A stretch of 64,000 nucleotides of DNA. It comes from Adiantum capillus-veneris (lineage: Eukaryota > Streptophyta > Polypodiopsida > Polypodiales > Pteridaceae). The DNA is taken from the NCBI GenBank assembly GCA_014529385.2, contig CM043943.1, positions 103,142,355 through 103,206,354 on the forward strand, in the 5' to 3' direction. Of the stretch, positions 37,105-49,475 are shown piece after piece. The translations under genes and the position numbers were made by a program. Numbering within the stretch: position 1 is the stretch's first letter; every line of letters starts with the position of its first letter. The notes beneath the pieces were generated by a model that saw only the letters and a program-made list of their open reading frames with translations, did no database searches and was not told where the DNA came from.

Positions 37105-38987
37105 ATGGCTTCTCCATCTGAAACAATGTCTCTCAAAGAGACAATAGCAATGCTAGAGAAAAGGGTAAAAGAGCTAGAATCAAGTGGTGGAGAGTCCTCT
37201 AAGGCTGATCATAAGAATAGTATGGCAGCTAGAAGATTGTCTCAAAGGCATAGCAAGGCTATACAAGTTGCAAAGGAAGACACAGTTGAAAAACCAGTTC
37301 CGACATACGAGCAACTCTTTCGCTTCCCACTCAAGAAAAGTGATAGAGATCCAACACTCTTTTATGGAAAAGAGTTCCTTGCAAAGTATTATGCTGACAG
37401 TGTACATGCAGTTCATTGCTCCAATCTGAGAACTGTTAGAGGTTGGATGAAAGCATTTGATTCCAAGCTTTGTGACCTACGACACAATCTAGAGGGGAAG
37501 GATGAACTTGTGAGCTTCATTCAAGAGCACCATGATGAAATTGAGGAGATGAGGTTCTGTGGTGCAGAGTACCTTTGGAAAGTGGAGGACATCTACACAT
37601 TCTGCTTGCGTCACAGGCAAGCAAAGCGAAAGAATGAAAAGAAAAAATCAACGCTGGTCAATACCACAAATTTAATATCTATAAGCCACATTATCATTAA
37701 TTTTTCATAGTTTTTAGCTATCATAGTAAGATTGATTATGTGAAGTTGTGCATTGTAGGGAACCGACTTAGTGAATGCAAAGGCGGAAGACAAAGAAAAA
37801 CAACTTGTGGGAGTTTCTACATCTTTTAATTTTTTATTTTTTTTTAGTTAAAGTTACTTAGAAATGTTATACAATTGCAGATTGAGGAAAATCATTTACA
37901 ACCTATCAATGAGGATGTGTATCATCCTCATATTGACTTTGAGAAAGACTAGAACTATTCAAAGGAAATTTTCACTGGCGTGCAAGTTGAAGCCCTTCTA
38001 GATGTATGTTTACACAACTTATACTATCTCGAATTATTTTGTACACTTTCTTGAATGTAGTTATTTATTATTAGGATGTAGAAGGAGAGGAAGAGGCTTT
38101 GGCTTCAAATGGTTCTTTCTTGGCTCTTATTCGAGATGTCCCAAATGTATGTCTATGTGATTGCCCTTTACAATAATTAAACTAGATATAGAATTAATGT
38201 GTTTTATTTTGAGAACATGCAAAGGTTGGACTCATTAAAGAACAAATGGATTTTGAGAGCTCTCATGAGGAAAATCAAGTGGATGTGAGCTCTAGAAAGA
38301 GCAAGCGTGCACCTAAGGTTTACTCACATATTTTACCTTATATATATTTCATATCCTTGTATGCTTTGAGCTTTAACTTAAGTTTTTTGATGCAGTGGAA
38401 TCAAAAGATGATGGATATGATGCAGACTAAAAAGGCAAAAAAAGATTGCACCAAGAAAAAGGTAGTTGTTATCAATTGCCCAAATGTTCATAGTCTAGAG
38501 CTCTAACTGAACTTTTATGCTTTCAATTTTCTATGCATGCAGAGTGTATTGAAGAACGTTCTTGATGAGAGTGTTACTCTTCAAAACACAAAAGCCTTCA
38601 ATGAACTCTCAAATGGGCTGCATGAATATGTAAGGAGATTGACTTTAGTTGTACTCATCTTTTGGCATCGATTAAGCTTTTTCAATTAAGTAGTGACTTT
38701 TTACAATTGAACTTTTATTTAGGATATGAACTTTCGATAAAGACGACCAAGAGACGATTTTAATCAAGTTTTTAGAGGTTCCAATAGTTGATGCATTGTA
38801 TCTTACACTAAAGGATAGTTTCAATCTAGCAAAGCGTAGTACGGATTTCACAGGAGATCGTCAAGAGCAAAGTATGGATGGCATGCACTCATCATTTGTG
38901 GTGTACCTTTTGGCCACAAACAAAGTTAGAATTTCCAAATGCGACTCTTCTCCACTAAGTGTGGATGATGTAATTGTGGTTGAGTGA
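37105..38987 (+). CDS. Second transposon gene (tnpA-like position), eight exons
   Basis: Starts 122 bp after the transposase stop. I place exons at 37,105-37,656, 37,759-37,806, 37,881-38,003, 38,075-38,146, 38,225-38,317, 38,396-38,461, 38,543-38,629 and 38,723-38,987. Every intron is GT-AG and, through exon 7, every join is phase 0. Residues 1-30 form a heptad-like helix (LKETIAMLEKRVKELE). A conserved-looking middle (FYGKEFLAKYYADSVHAVHCS) follows, then acidic exons and a Lys-rich exon (KKAKKDCTKKK). Exon 3 has an in-frame TAG and exon 8 a frameshift, so this copy is decayed. CACTA elements usually carry a second, DNA-binding protein gene (TnpA) beside Tnp2. Position and structure suggest that role; sequence does not prove it. 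Confidence 0.5.
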
Positions 38988-39380
38988 TTCTATGCTGATT
39001 TGTTTATTTTAATGTAACCTTGAAACCCAAAGAAAGGGTGAACATTCTAGCGTCAACTATTTTCAATTATTAAATTTATGACTTAGATTGAATTCTTCAA
39101 AAAGCTATTGTGAGTTACTCTTATACATCGTTCTTTTCTTATGAGCTAGTCTCTATTCCAAATACCCATGCATAATGAGTTTGATGCAAAGATTTAATTT
39201 CTTTGATGCAAGATCTACGATACATTTGTGAGATTTGTTATTATAATATTATTATTTTAATTATAAAGTCAATAAATTTGTTTATAATACAAAAGTTAAA
39301 TTTATGTTATTCACTTATGTGACTCTTTTTGTCTAGCTATTGTATTAGATTGTGTAAATAAAACTAACATGAATATTACT
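38988..39380. other. AT-rich 3' flank of the DNA transposon
   Basis: No gene. Strongly AT-rich, consistent with the subterminal part of a DNA transposon. Confidence 0.35.
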
Positions 39381-39510
39381 ATATAGATTTTCTTCCGTTC
39401 CAATTACTATGTAGTTTTTCTTGTGCATATGTTGGTCAAAAAGCTATATAGTTTTTTTTTGTGCGTGTTGGTCAAAAAGCTACATAGTTTATTATGTGGG
39501 TCATTTTTAC
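39381..39510 (+). repeat. Subterminal-type short tandem repeats
   Basis: About three copies of a roughly 36-bp unit (CTAYRTAGTTTTT, then GTTGGTCAAAAAG) lie at about 39,407, 39,443 and 39,480, with a partial copy at 39,380. Such arrays near the ends of CACTA elements are where the TnpA-type protein binds. Confidence 0.5.
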
Positions 39511-40105
39511 CGCATATATATATATAATAAAAGGTTTCGTTTTTACTAGTTTGATAGGAAAGTCTTTTTTTTTGCTATGTAGGAATTGAATTAAAGTTCC
39601 TTGTGGGAGTAGAAAAGGATCAAGCAACCCACAGTCGGTGAGGAACAACAGTTTTGAAGTCGAGCAGCAAAACCTCAAATTTTGAAGTGTTGTAGAATCC
39701 TGAAGACGCTCGTGAGAGCAAGTGTTTGCTAGACAATGCTCATGGGTAGTAAACTTGAGAGCATTGGAGAGCTTGAAGGAATCGTGCCTTAGAGAAACTT
39801 TGGAAGGCAAAGAGAGTAGGTGAAATCAAACTCTAGCAAGGTAAGCAAGAGAGGGATAGTCAATTCTGGGTAGTCCTGGTTTGGAGAAGAGCATTGAGCA
39901 GGGATCAGAAGCAGTGAATTGTGCAGGTCAAGAGCAAATTGAAGGCATCAAGAAGACTTGAGGAGGGGAATTGAAAACATTGCAAGGAGGGAGAGCTTGG
40001 GGATCTGTAGGAGTCAAACAAGCTTGAAAAGTGAAATGTTGAGCAAGTTGAAACCAAATCCAATAGCATGGAGAAAGGCTTTGGGTGCTTGTGCTTGTGT
40101 GCGCA

Positions 40106-40139
<34 letters not shown>

Positions 40140-40213
40140 ATCAAAAGCAACCACAGAGAAATTTGGCAAAGAAGTGAAAAATTAAGCAATTTTTTCTTCT
40201 CTTTAAGGGTGTG

Positions 40214-40245
<32 letters not shown>

Positions 40246-40394
40246 ATGGCTCTCCATCAACGCTTGTGCCTGGCATAGAGAGAGTGAGAGAAATAGATTC
40301 TCTCCAAATGGGAGCCTGGTATGTGAATATAGCTCTCCCCGGCCTTGATGGCATCTTGATGACTTTGGCGATGGATTTTCATGACTTTGGTGCA
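39511..40394. other. Spacer with CA microsatellites
   Basis: (CA)n arrays lie at about 40,108-40,137 and 40,216-40,241. No convincing gene is seen. Confidence 0.4.
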
Positions 40395-40399
40395 TAGAG
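40395..40399. repeat. Target duplication of Copia B, left copy
   Basis: TAGAG, repeated at 45,578-45,582 after the 3' LTR; the target was a GA-rich stretch. Confidence 0.85.
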
Positions 40400-40626
40400 T
40401 GTTACCATATACATGTGGTAGTGATGTGTGTGAACACACTAGGACCGCCGGGGCATTTTTTCCCTCTTTAGGAGGTTTTTCCCCCCGTGCATTGTATATA
40501 CGCCCATCACTCTAGGGCTATCTATCTTTCCATTGCACACTAAGTAACACACTCTCTATTGTGTGCCTTGAGCTTCCTTCGTCTTCTCCAAGCTGTGTGT
40601 GTTTCTCTGCAACCCTAATTCCAACA
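40400..40626 (+). repeat. Copia B 5' LTR (227 bp)
   Basis: TGTTACCATATACATG to CTAATTCCAACA. A TATA-like TGTATATACGCCC lies near 40,493-40,505, about 90 bp into the LTR. Confidence 0.95.
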
Positions 40627-40628
40627 AT

Positions 40629-40640
40629 TGGTATCAGAGC
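40629..40640 (+). other. Primer binding site of Copia B
   Basis: TGGTATCAGAGC, two bases after the LTR. Confidence 0.95.
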
Positions 40641-40988
40641 AGGTCACGTCCTCCCGGGCTTAGTCGCCAGCTGCTCCAGCACACGCCTGCTCACTTTCTC
40701 CGATTTCAGTGAGCTTTTGCGAGCGTTCGCAGGTCAACAAATATTTTGGAACGAATCGAATAGCTCGGTCTGCTCAGAATTTTGATTTGGGCTCATTTCG
40801 GCCTCCGTTTTCACTACAGGCAGTACTGCACATGCTATTTCGTCATTTTGTGCTGAATTTTTGTCAGTGCCAATTTCTGCATAACAGGTGCCTTATAGTC
40901 TTCTACGGTTTGTGCTATATAGCACAGGTTGTTCCCGCTCCGTTTCTCCTATTTTCGGGCAGTTTTCACATCAGGTGCAGCATTTACC

Positions 40989-43900
40989 ATGGCTGACAAC
41001 AACAACACAGATGTGTTCAAGATGTTTGTTGCTGAGGATAGGTTGGATGGGGACAACTACCCTATGTGGGCTTATATGATGCAACATGTTCTTGTGTCAA
41101 AAGGTGTCTGGAACATTGTGCAGGGCATTGATGTACGTCCTGGTTCTGAGGATGTAGGCGATGTTGAGGATGTTGCAGGTCTTGCTGCAAGGATTGCAGC
41201 TGTTAGAGTTGTTTTGCCTACGGCAGAACAAGCTCGTTGGGATGTTAAGGATGCGCAAGCTCATGCATTAATTGCGTTTTCTGTGAAGCGCACCATTGTT
41301 CCTCACATCCGTTCAGCAAAATCTGCAAAACAGGCTTGGGATATTTTAGCAGGTCTTTATGCAAGCCGCAATGAGGCTAAAATTGCTTTGCTGCGTAAAG
41401 AGCTGGAGTCGAAGATTATGCATGAGGAAGATGATATGGACACTTTCCTTGCTAGTGTCAAGGATATCAATGAGCAGCTTATTTCTGCAGGTGAAGTCAT
41501 TTCAGACAGTTCCCTTGTGCAGACTGTTCTTGATGCCTTACCAGATTCCTACCAGACATTTGCTAGTACTTGGAGACTGATGACCCAAGGAAATCCAGAA
41601 GTTGTCAAGTTTGATGCATTATGCACATTGTTGTTGCAAGAGTCACTGTCCAGAAAAAACAGGACTAGACAGCGTGCAGTTGAACAGGCTTTTATTGCTT
41701 CTCAAAGAAAGGGTGGTAACAGCAATGCAGCCACTTCTTATGGTTCTGCTGCGAGTGGCAAAAATTATGTTCCTAATGCTTCTGCTGGCAGTACTTCATC
41801 TGGCAATTCTGGTGATAAGGGCAAAAAGAAGATGCGTTGCCATTATTGTAAAGCCAATGATCACTTGATCAAGTCGTGTCCTAAGTTGAAGGCCAAAGAG
41901 GCTAAGAAGAAAGAGGGTGGTTCCACTGCGAATGCTGGTTCCACTACAAATGCAGCCATTGTTGAGTCTTCTGTGAAAGGAGACTGTGTTGCTGATGTTG
42001 ATGCAGAATGGGCTTTTAGCGTAGAGTGCACTTACAATCCTCCTGTCCATGATGCATGCTTGTCAGTTGCTGCAGATTCACATGTGTGGTATTTCGACAG
42101 TGGTGCTACAAAGCACATTACCTCACATCGTGAATTGTTTACCTCTCTCGAGTCTTTCCCTCATGGGAATTCAGTCACTTGTGCCAACAACGCCTCTTAT
42201 CCAGTTCAGGGAGTTGGAAAGATTGTGCTCACTGCTGCTAATGGCAGTTCCTTCACACTTGTTGATGCACTTTATGTACATGGGATCAAGAAGAATCTCT
42301 TGTCTGTATCCGCACTTGCTAGACTTGGACTTGTAGTCAAATTTGTGGATGACAGATGTACAGTTCATGATCTCAGTTTTGGTGATGAAATTGTTGCATC
42401 TGGGCTTTTGTGTCGTGGGTTGTATAAGCTCACTTTGTATGACAAGTGTGGACAAAATTTTGCAAATTCTGTTGCAGATTCAAGGGCTATTTCAGATGAA
42501 AAACTTTGGCATGCACGTTTTGGTCATCTGAATTTTGCCAGTTTGCTGTGTTTGCAGAAATCTGATATGGTTGCTTCTTTGCCGCCTCTTGAAGCACCTG
42601 TCAAACATATTTGTGAAGGCTGTATTTTGGGTAAGATGCAGCGTTCTAAGTTTCCAAAGGATGGTTCAGTTCGGGCCACATGCAGGTTGCAGCTTGTGTA
42701 TAGTGATGTTTGTGGGCCCATGCAAACTCCGTCCTTGGGAAATTACCTGTACTTCGTGACTTTCATTGATGATTACTCCAGGCATGCATGGGTATTTCCG
42801 CTTAAAGCAAAGTCCGAAGTTTTTATGTGCTTCAAACAATTTCTGGCTATGGCTGAAAATGTCTCGAAATGTACTATGGGCACCCTCCGTTCCGATCGAG
42901 GAGGGGAGTATATGTCTCATGAATTTAATGCATTTCTGGCTAGTTGTGGGATAAAACACCAATGTACAGTGCCTTATACACCTCAGCAAAATGGTGTTGC
43001 TGAGAGGAAAAACAAGTCACTGACGGAAATGGCACGATGTATGGTCAAAAGTCAAGCTTTGTCGCATTCTTTTTGGCTTGAGTCCATCATGTGTGCCACT
43101 TATGTACTTAACAGGTGTCCTACGAAAGCTTTGCAATCTATTACTCCATATGAAGCATGGCATGATAGAAAGCCTTCTATTGAGCACATGTGTGTTTTTG
43201 GTTGTTTGGCATATGCTTTGGTGCCACAAGTGCAGTGCAGAAAATTGGATGATAAGTGTGTCAAATGTATTTTTGTTGGTTATAGTGTTGAAAGCAAAGG
43301 TTACAGGTTGTATCATCCGCAAAAAAAACGTATTCTGGTTTCACGGGATGTAGTGTTTGTGGAAGATTCTGTTCAGCCCTTGCTGTCATGTACTAGAGAC
43401 AGTAATGTAAGCTCACAGGACATTTATGACACTTTGTTGCCTCTTTTCAGTGGTGGAAATACGAATGTAAGTTCCAATGAGGCAAATGTACACCCTATGG
43501 GGGTTTCTGAAAATGTTTTAGATCAGCCTATTACTGATGCAGATGTACATGATGTACTTGATGAGGAAAGGGTTGAAAATGAGCAGGCTAGAGGTATGCC
43601 AAAATGGCTGGTGCACACTTTGCGTGATAGAAAATTGGATGCACCTTTGTCTAGTCGTATTCGTTCAGGCTCTCGACATGCATCTTATGCATCAGATTGT
43701 TATGCTTTGGCTGTGTCTAGCTTACATGATGTTGAGGAGCCTCTGACTTTTGATGAAGCACAGAATTCAAAAAATTGGATGGCTGCCATGCAATCAGAAT
43801 ATGATGCACTTATAGAAAATGACACATGGACTTTATGTGATTTGCCTCCTGGCAAAAAGGCCATTGGTACAAAGTGGGTTTACAAGTTGAAACGCAAGCC

Positions 43901-45275
43901 GGATGGTGAGATTGATCGCCATAAGGCTCGACTTGTTGCAAAGGGTTATGCACAGCAAAAAGGCATAGATTATGAAGAGACTTTTGCTCCCACTTGTCGT
44001 ATGACTACTGTGCGTTTTCTATGTGCATTGGCAGCTCATTTTGGTTGGGATGTATATCAATCAGACATTGTTATTGCTTTCTTGAATGGTGACATATTTG
44101 AGGAAGTTTATGTAACGCAGCCTCGCGGTTTTGTCATAAAAGGACAAGAGGACAAAGTGTGCAAATGTAACAAGGCTTTGTATGGGTTGAAGCAATCTCC
44201 TCGTGCTTGGTATGAGAAAGCTGACACTCATTTGGTCAAACAAGGCTTTCGTAATAGTCCAACAGAAAGCACATTGTATGTAAAGCGTGAGGGTGATGTA
44301 TTTCTCATCGTGGTTCTTTATGTTGATGATTTGCTGATCACTGGACCAAATGAGAGACATATTGCTGAATTTAAGGCTGATTTGAATGCTACTTTCAAGA
44401 TGAAAGATTTGGGTCTGTTGCATCATTACTTGGGTATACAGTTTAAGCAGTGTGATGGTGGTATTGCCTTGTGTCAGAAAAGTTACATACAGACATTGCT
44501 ATGTAAGTTTGGACTTGAGGATTGCAAACCTATTGCCACTCCCATGGAAACAGGTTTGAAGTTGAGTCTACATGATGCCGGCGATCCTGCTGATGTCACT
44601 CTTTACCAAACTGTTGTTGGCTGCCTCATTTATGTATGCAACACGAGGCCGGATATTCAGTTTGCAGTCTCACAGGTCAACAGATTTATGCATAGCCCAG
44701 GGTCTAAGCATTGGTAGGCTGTCAAGAGGATTTTCCGCTACCTTAGTGGCACTTTACATCTTCGCTTGTTTTATCCCAAGGGGGGATCATTGCCGCCAGA
44801 CTTACATGCTTTTTCGGACTCAGATTGGGCTGGTTGTTCTGACACGCGAGTGTCCACAAGTGGTTTTTGTTTCATGCTTGGCAGTTCATGTATATCATGG
44901 TTGAGCAAGAAGCAACCTACTGTGGCCACTTCGAGTTGTGAGGCTGAGTACAGGGCAGTCTTCACAGCTACGGTTGAGTGTGTATGGCTCAGACGCCTTA
45001 TGGCTGATTTGGGTGTTGGACAGGACACTGCCAACACTATCTACGCTGACAGTCAGAGCGCATTGGCAGTTGCGAGGAACCCAGTTTTTCATGCTCGCAC
45101 AAAGCACATTGAGGTGCATTACCACTATGTCAGGGAGAGTCTCTCAGCAGGAGAGATCAGCTTGGCTTATGTGCCAACACAGGACAACCTTGCAGATCTT
45201 TTCACAAAGGCATTGTCTCATGAGAAGCTTGAAGCTTTCCGCAAAGCTTTGGGCTTACTCCCCTTTGTGGATTGA
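40989..45275 (+). pseudogene. Copia B Gag-Pol polyprotein with a single stop codon
   Basis: I chose the ATG at 40,989 (context ACCATGG), which opens the gag frame; an in-frame ATG 60 bp upstream is less likely. The frame spans 1,428 codons plus the terminal TGA. Order: gag with one CCHC knuckle (CHYCKANDHLIKSC, near residue 283); protease (WYFDSGATKHIT, about 366); integrase zinc finger (HARFGHL ... CEGC); integrase core with D (VYSDVCGPM), D (RSDRGGEY) and E (NGVAERKNKS); RT with YVDDL (about 1,112); RNase H with the D (SDSDWAG), E (CEAEYRA) and D (YADSQSA) residues. The only break is TAG at 44,715-44,717. A related copy has CAG at that place (51,005-51,007), so a single C-to-T change separates this copy from an open frame. 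Such elements copy themselves through RNA in cytoplasmic particles. Confidence 0.95.
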
Positions 45276-45350
45276 TCCTGTCCTCAGGGCATGGCACTTC
45301 CCTTTACTCATGTGCCAGCTCTCGTTCACCGCATCACTCCAGGGGGGATT

Positions 45351-45577
45351 TGTTACCATATACATGTGGTAGTGATGTGTGTGAACACACTAGGACCGTC
45401 GGGGCATTTTTTCCCTCTTTAGGAGGTTTTTTCCCCCGTGCATTGTATATACGCCCATCACTCTAGGGCTATCTATCTTTCCATTGCACACTAAGTAACA
45501 CACTCTCTATTGTGTGCCTTGAGCTTCCTTTGTCTTCTCCGAGCTGTGTGTGTTTCTCTGCAACCCTAATTCCAACA
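45351..45577 (+). repeat. Copia B 3' LTR (227 bp)
   Basis: Same length as the 5' LTR. I count four substitutions between them: in CCGCC/CCGTC, the T/C run, CTTCG/CTTTG and CCAAG/CCGAG. Confidence 0.95.
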
Positions 45578-46004
45578 TAGAGAGAGAGAGAGAGAGAGAG
45601 AGAGAGCATTGGTTTTCTCGGTGCTGAATATCGACGTTTGGCATCGACATTGGCAGTTTTCTCCACATTGGTGACACTTCTTGACGGAATTCCCATGAAC
45701 TCACATTCCTGTAGACAATTTTTTTTTCCTCTGACACTGGCGTTCTCATGGATAGGTGATTTCCCCTATGCATGCTCAAAGATCGGCCCTAATTGACCTT
45801 TTTTGGGTCAGCAAATCTTGGATTTGCTGCTTCTATATAGAGAAATTTGTGCCGTCGAACTTTCTAATACTATAAATGTTTTTCTCAGTAAAGGATGCCA
45901 TGTTTGCAAAACTTGAGCAGTATGGAGATAAGGCCAAACTTTATGGATAGGTGATTTCCCACGGATAGGTGATCTTTGATATCCACTTGTTTGCTTAATG
46001 ACTA
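45578..46004. other. GA array and spacer
   Basis: (GA)n follows the Copia B insertion point to about 45,606. A short phrase, GGATAGGTGAT, recurs near 45,753, 45,946 and 45,963. No gene. Confidence 0.45.
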
Positions 46005-47747
46005 GGGTTACACCATCACCTTTTGGAATAGTTCATGGTCGATTCAAAAGGGAAATCTTGTGATTCTCAGGAGGTCAAAAACATGGAACACTTTACTTTA
46101 TGTTTGTTTTGTGTGCAAAAGAGAATTGCATATCCATAGCCGAGCTGTTGCCTATTGAGTTGTGGCATAGCTAGATAGGCTATATGATCCAAAAGAGAAT
46201 GAAATCAATAGCTCATTTTAGTTACTTGCCTATGTTGAATTATTTATACTTTTCTATGTGTGAACACTGCATTTATGGTAAAAAAACATTAGGAGCACCT
46301 CATCGCCATTGAATAGGAAGCATTTACAGCCACTAGAGCTTGTCCATAATGATGTGTGTAGTCCTATGCTAACCAACTCTTTGAGGGAAGCTAACTACTT
46401 TGTGACTTTCGTAGACGATTCCACTAGAATGGTGTGGGTGTATCCTTTGAGACATAAGAATCATATCTTCTCTACTTTCCAAAAATTCTTAGCATTGGTA
46501 GAGAATCAGTATGGCAAGAAGATCAAAAGCTTGAGGACATGTAATGGTGGAGAATATGTCTCCAAGGAGTTCAAGAATGTTTGTAGCAAGAGAGGTATTA
46601 AGAGGTAGCTTATTGCACCTTACACACCTAATCAGAATGGAATTGCAGAAAGGATAAATTGTATGATTCAGAAGTGAGTCACAACCATGCCTTCTATGGT
46701 AAATCTGACTCAAACCTTTTGGGTAGAGGTAGTACTTACAATAGTACATATAATCAATTAGTCACCTAGTATGCCATTGAATTACTAGATTCCATAGGAG
46801 CTGTGGTTCGGAAAGAAGCCACATTATGTTCATTTGCATGTCTTTGGTGGATGTGAGGCATATGCACATGTGCCCAAGGAGCTTTGGAAAATCTAGACCC
46901 AAAGTCACACAAGTGCATTTTCCTTGGTTATGGTGAAGATGGAGAGAAGGGATATCATCTCTGGCACACAAAATCTCAATTTGCAATTCACATGTTATCT
47001 TCAATGAGTCGAAGATGCACAAGAAACATATCAAAGAGGTTGAGCGTAGAAAAATCACATTCGAGGACATTCCTTTAGAATATATGGAAACTTAAAAGCC
47101 TAATGATATACCTTCCAAGCAGTGGCCCAATTGACAAGGCAAAGGGCAGTAGTCATGCTTTGAGATGATCTACTAGATCCTCACATCCACTCGAGCAGTT
47201 TTAGCCAAGGTTGGACTATGTCATGCTGACTCATTGTGGTGAGCCATCTGGCTACAAAGAAGCCATGCAAATGGATGACAAGGTCAAGTGGGAGCAGGCC
47301 ATGCAATTTGAGTACAACTCGATCAATAGTAATGAGACATGGAACTTGGTTGAATTTTAAGAAGGCAACAAGGCTTTACCTTGCAAATGGGCTCACAAAA
47401 ATAAATTTACATCTGATGATCCACAACCAAAGTGCAAGCTTTGGTTGGTTGTTAATGGATTCAAGTAGCAGAAAGGGAGTTGATTTTGATGAAATCTTCT
47501 CACTCTTGGTGACGATGACTACACTGTGTACAGTGCTTGGCCTAGTAGCCACATAGGACATGGAGATTGTCCAAATGGATGTGAAGACAACCTTTCTTCA
47601 TAGGGATCTAGAAGAGGATGTTTACATGAATCAACTTGAAGGGTTTGAACATCCTAGCAAGGAGGAGCTTGTATGGAAACTCAAGAAAGCACTTTATGGC
47701 TTAAGGCAGGGTTCAAAGTGGTGGTGTCAAAACTGTGACGTTTTTAT
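46005..47747 (+). pseudogene. Copia D, first part: integrase and start of RT
   Basis: The sequence reads from the protease-integrase linker through a zinc-finger remnant (CEHCIYGKK), the integrase core (VHNDVCSPM; RTCNGGEYV, where the second catalytic Asp is now Cys), the C-terminal integrase region near 46,830-46,990 (SHKCIFLGYG), and RT up to KKALYGLRQGSKWW. Many stops and shifts break it. It is cut at 47,747 by a 1.8-kb minus-strand element and continues at 49,566 for only about 25 bp before the sequence jumps back to integrase. Confidence 0.8.
47743..47747. repeat. Target duplication of the 1.8-kb element, left copy
   Basis: TTTAT, matching 49,561-49,565. Rejoining across it restores an RT reading (DVFMQSQGF). 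Confidence 0.85.
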
Positions 47748-47790
47748 TGTTGAGCTTGGCACGGAAGTGGACAGAGTCGCGTATAGACAT

Positions 47791-47845
<55 letters not shown>

Positions 47846-49421
47846 TTTACAAATGAAAGAGAGTTCATTTAGGCTTTTCTTGAGCCTTATAAAGGCTTTA
47901 CAATAAGAGGTTTACACATGGATGATCCCCCAAATTGGGCTAACCCCAACAATCGCACCCTTCAGCCAAACTTGGCATAATTGTCATCTCAACGCCCCCT
48001 AGAACTAAACTCGTCACTCTCATGACACACAAAGTTTTAGGTTTACTCTCAACCAAAGGTTTTAGGTGTACCCAGAACCTGGCCCTACCAAGAGCCTCCC
48101 CTTCCTCATGGGTGGAGGTAAACGTAGCCGCCAAACATGGAGTTTTTGGTTTACTCCCAAACCCTAGAGTTTTTGGGTAACTCTAGCTAACCTTGGGTTT
48201 AGGTTTACCCAGTAACCTCATGAGACGTGACTCACAAAAAAAAGGGCTTCGCATTGGGAAGGTGTTACCGCCGACTACACTCACTTGTCGGGGCAGTGTC
48301 TAGTTCCGTACATCATAATCATAAAGATGAAGGGGAGTGGGGTTTGACCAAAACATCGTGTATAATACATATCATATGTACGTTCATTCCCAAATGAAAT
48401 TCATATAGCAATCGTGTGAGCAACCTCTTGAAGTTAAAAGGTCGAATAAACTTTATTAAATATTTTAAAAAACAAAACACGTCATGGCTTGAACATCTTA
48501 TTTCTATAAATACGTAAGTGCTGACGCGCCGTGTCACCGCCTTTTTGTGTGTGTGTGTGGAAACTGAGCATCACTGTCGTCTACAGCCCGTAGCATGTAG
48601 GCTCCATCTCCTTGCCCTTGGAGGGCTCATCGGCCCCAACACGGCTCTGTTTGCCCAAGCACGGCACCCCCCTGCTCTACCTTATGACACCATGCGAGCT
48701 CACTGTAGAGCTCCCTCTTGCCCGTCGATCGGCCACCACCTCTTTCTTACAATGGCATCATGACTGACTTCTATCTTTGCCCACGTAATTCTCTGAAGGT
48801 GTTGCCACTGCACCTATCGATTGAGTAGCCTGATCTTGGATGATGTGTACATGTGCACTCCGTTTGAGCAAGCCATGGCATCCATTCCTCCGAGCATCAT
48901 TGCTACTACAAGGACTATGTCAGCGAGGCCAGGAGAAACCTTATTTTCTACAAAGCTCAAGCCTGCCCTCCAACCCATAGTCAAGAAGGAGCAGAAACCC
49001 GCGCCAGACACTCTAGAACAGAGCTTGGAGACTCTCAACTTGGAACCCTGCAGTGCCTTCATGCGCACATCCACCAAGAAGAAAATGGGGGCTTGTTTGC
49101 CTCTGCCTTGCTCGATTTGGACGCAAAAACGCCCCCTTTTATTGCATTCACTTCTCCTGGACTCTGAAGTGCTGCAATTTTTGCAACGACTTGCCTCAGT
49201 ACTGCCAGCTGCTCAATCTCAATACAGCACTGCTTGATTTCTGCTGCTCGTTTTCTTTTGCGGATTCAAGCTCAAAAAAACAGAAAAAGAAAACTTCAAG
49301 GCTCCGAGGGGAGCTACGTGCGATGGGGAAAGTGGGGAGCGGCAAGCCCATTTCTGATACCACTTGTTGAGCTTGGCGTGAAAGCGGACAGAGTCACGTA
49401 TAGACATGGCGCGCGCGCGCC

Positions 49422-49475
<54 letters not shown>

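Larger units (their letters stand above)
40400..45577 (+). mobile_element. Copia element B (young, almost intact)
   Basis: A 5,178-bp element with 227-bp LTRs that differ at only four positions by eye. It has a perfect primer site, one polyprotein frame, a polypurine tract (AGGGGGGATT, 45,341-45,350) and a 5-bp target duplication. It is the best-preserved element of the window and, by LTR similarity, the most recent full-length insertion. Confidence 0.95.

Noticed and set aside
40929-40988. An earlier in-frame start for the Copia B polyprotein
   Set aside because: It would add 20 hydrophobic residues unlike Copia gag; the ATG at 40,989 has a better start context (ACCATGG).
41359-45125. Many short frames within Copia B in other phases and on the minus strand
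   Set aside because: They overlap the single long polyprotein frame, which has all expected domains.
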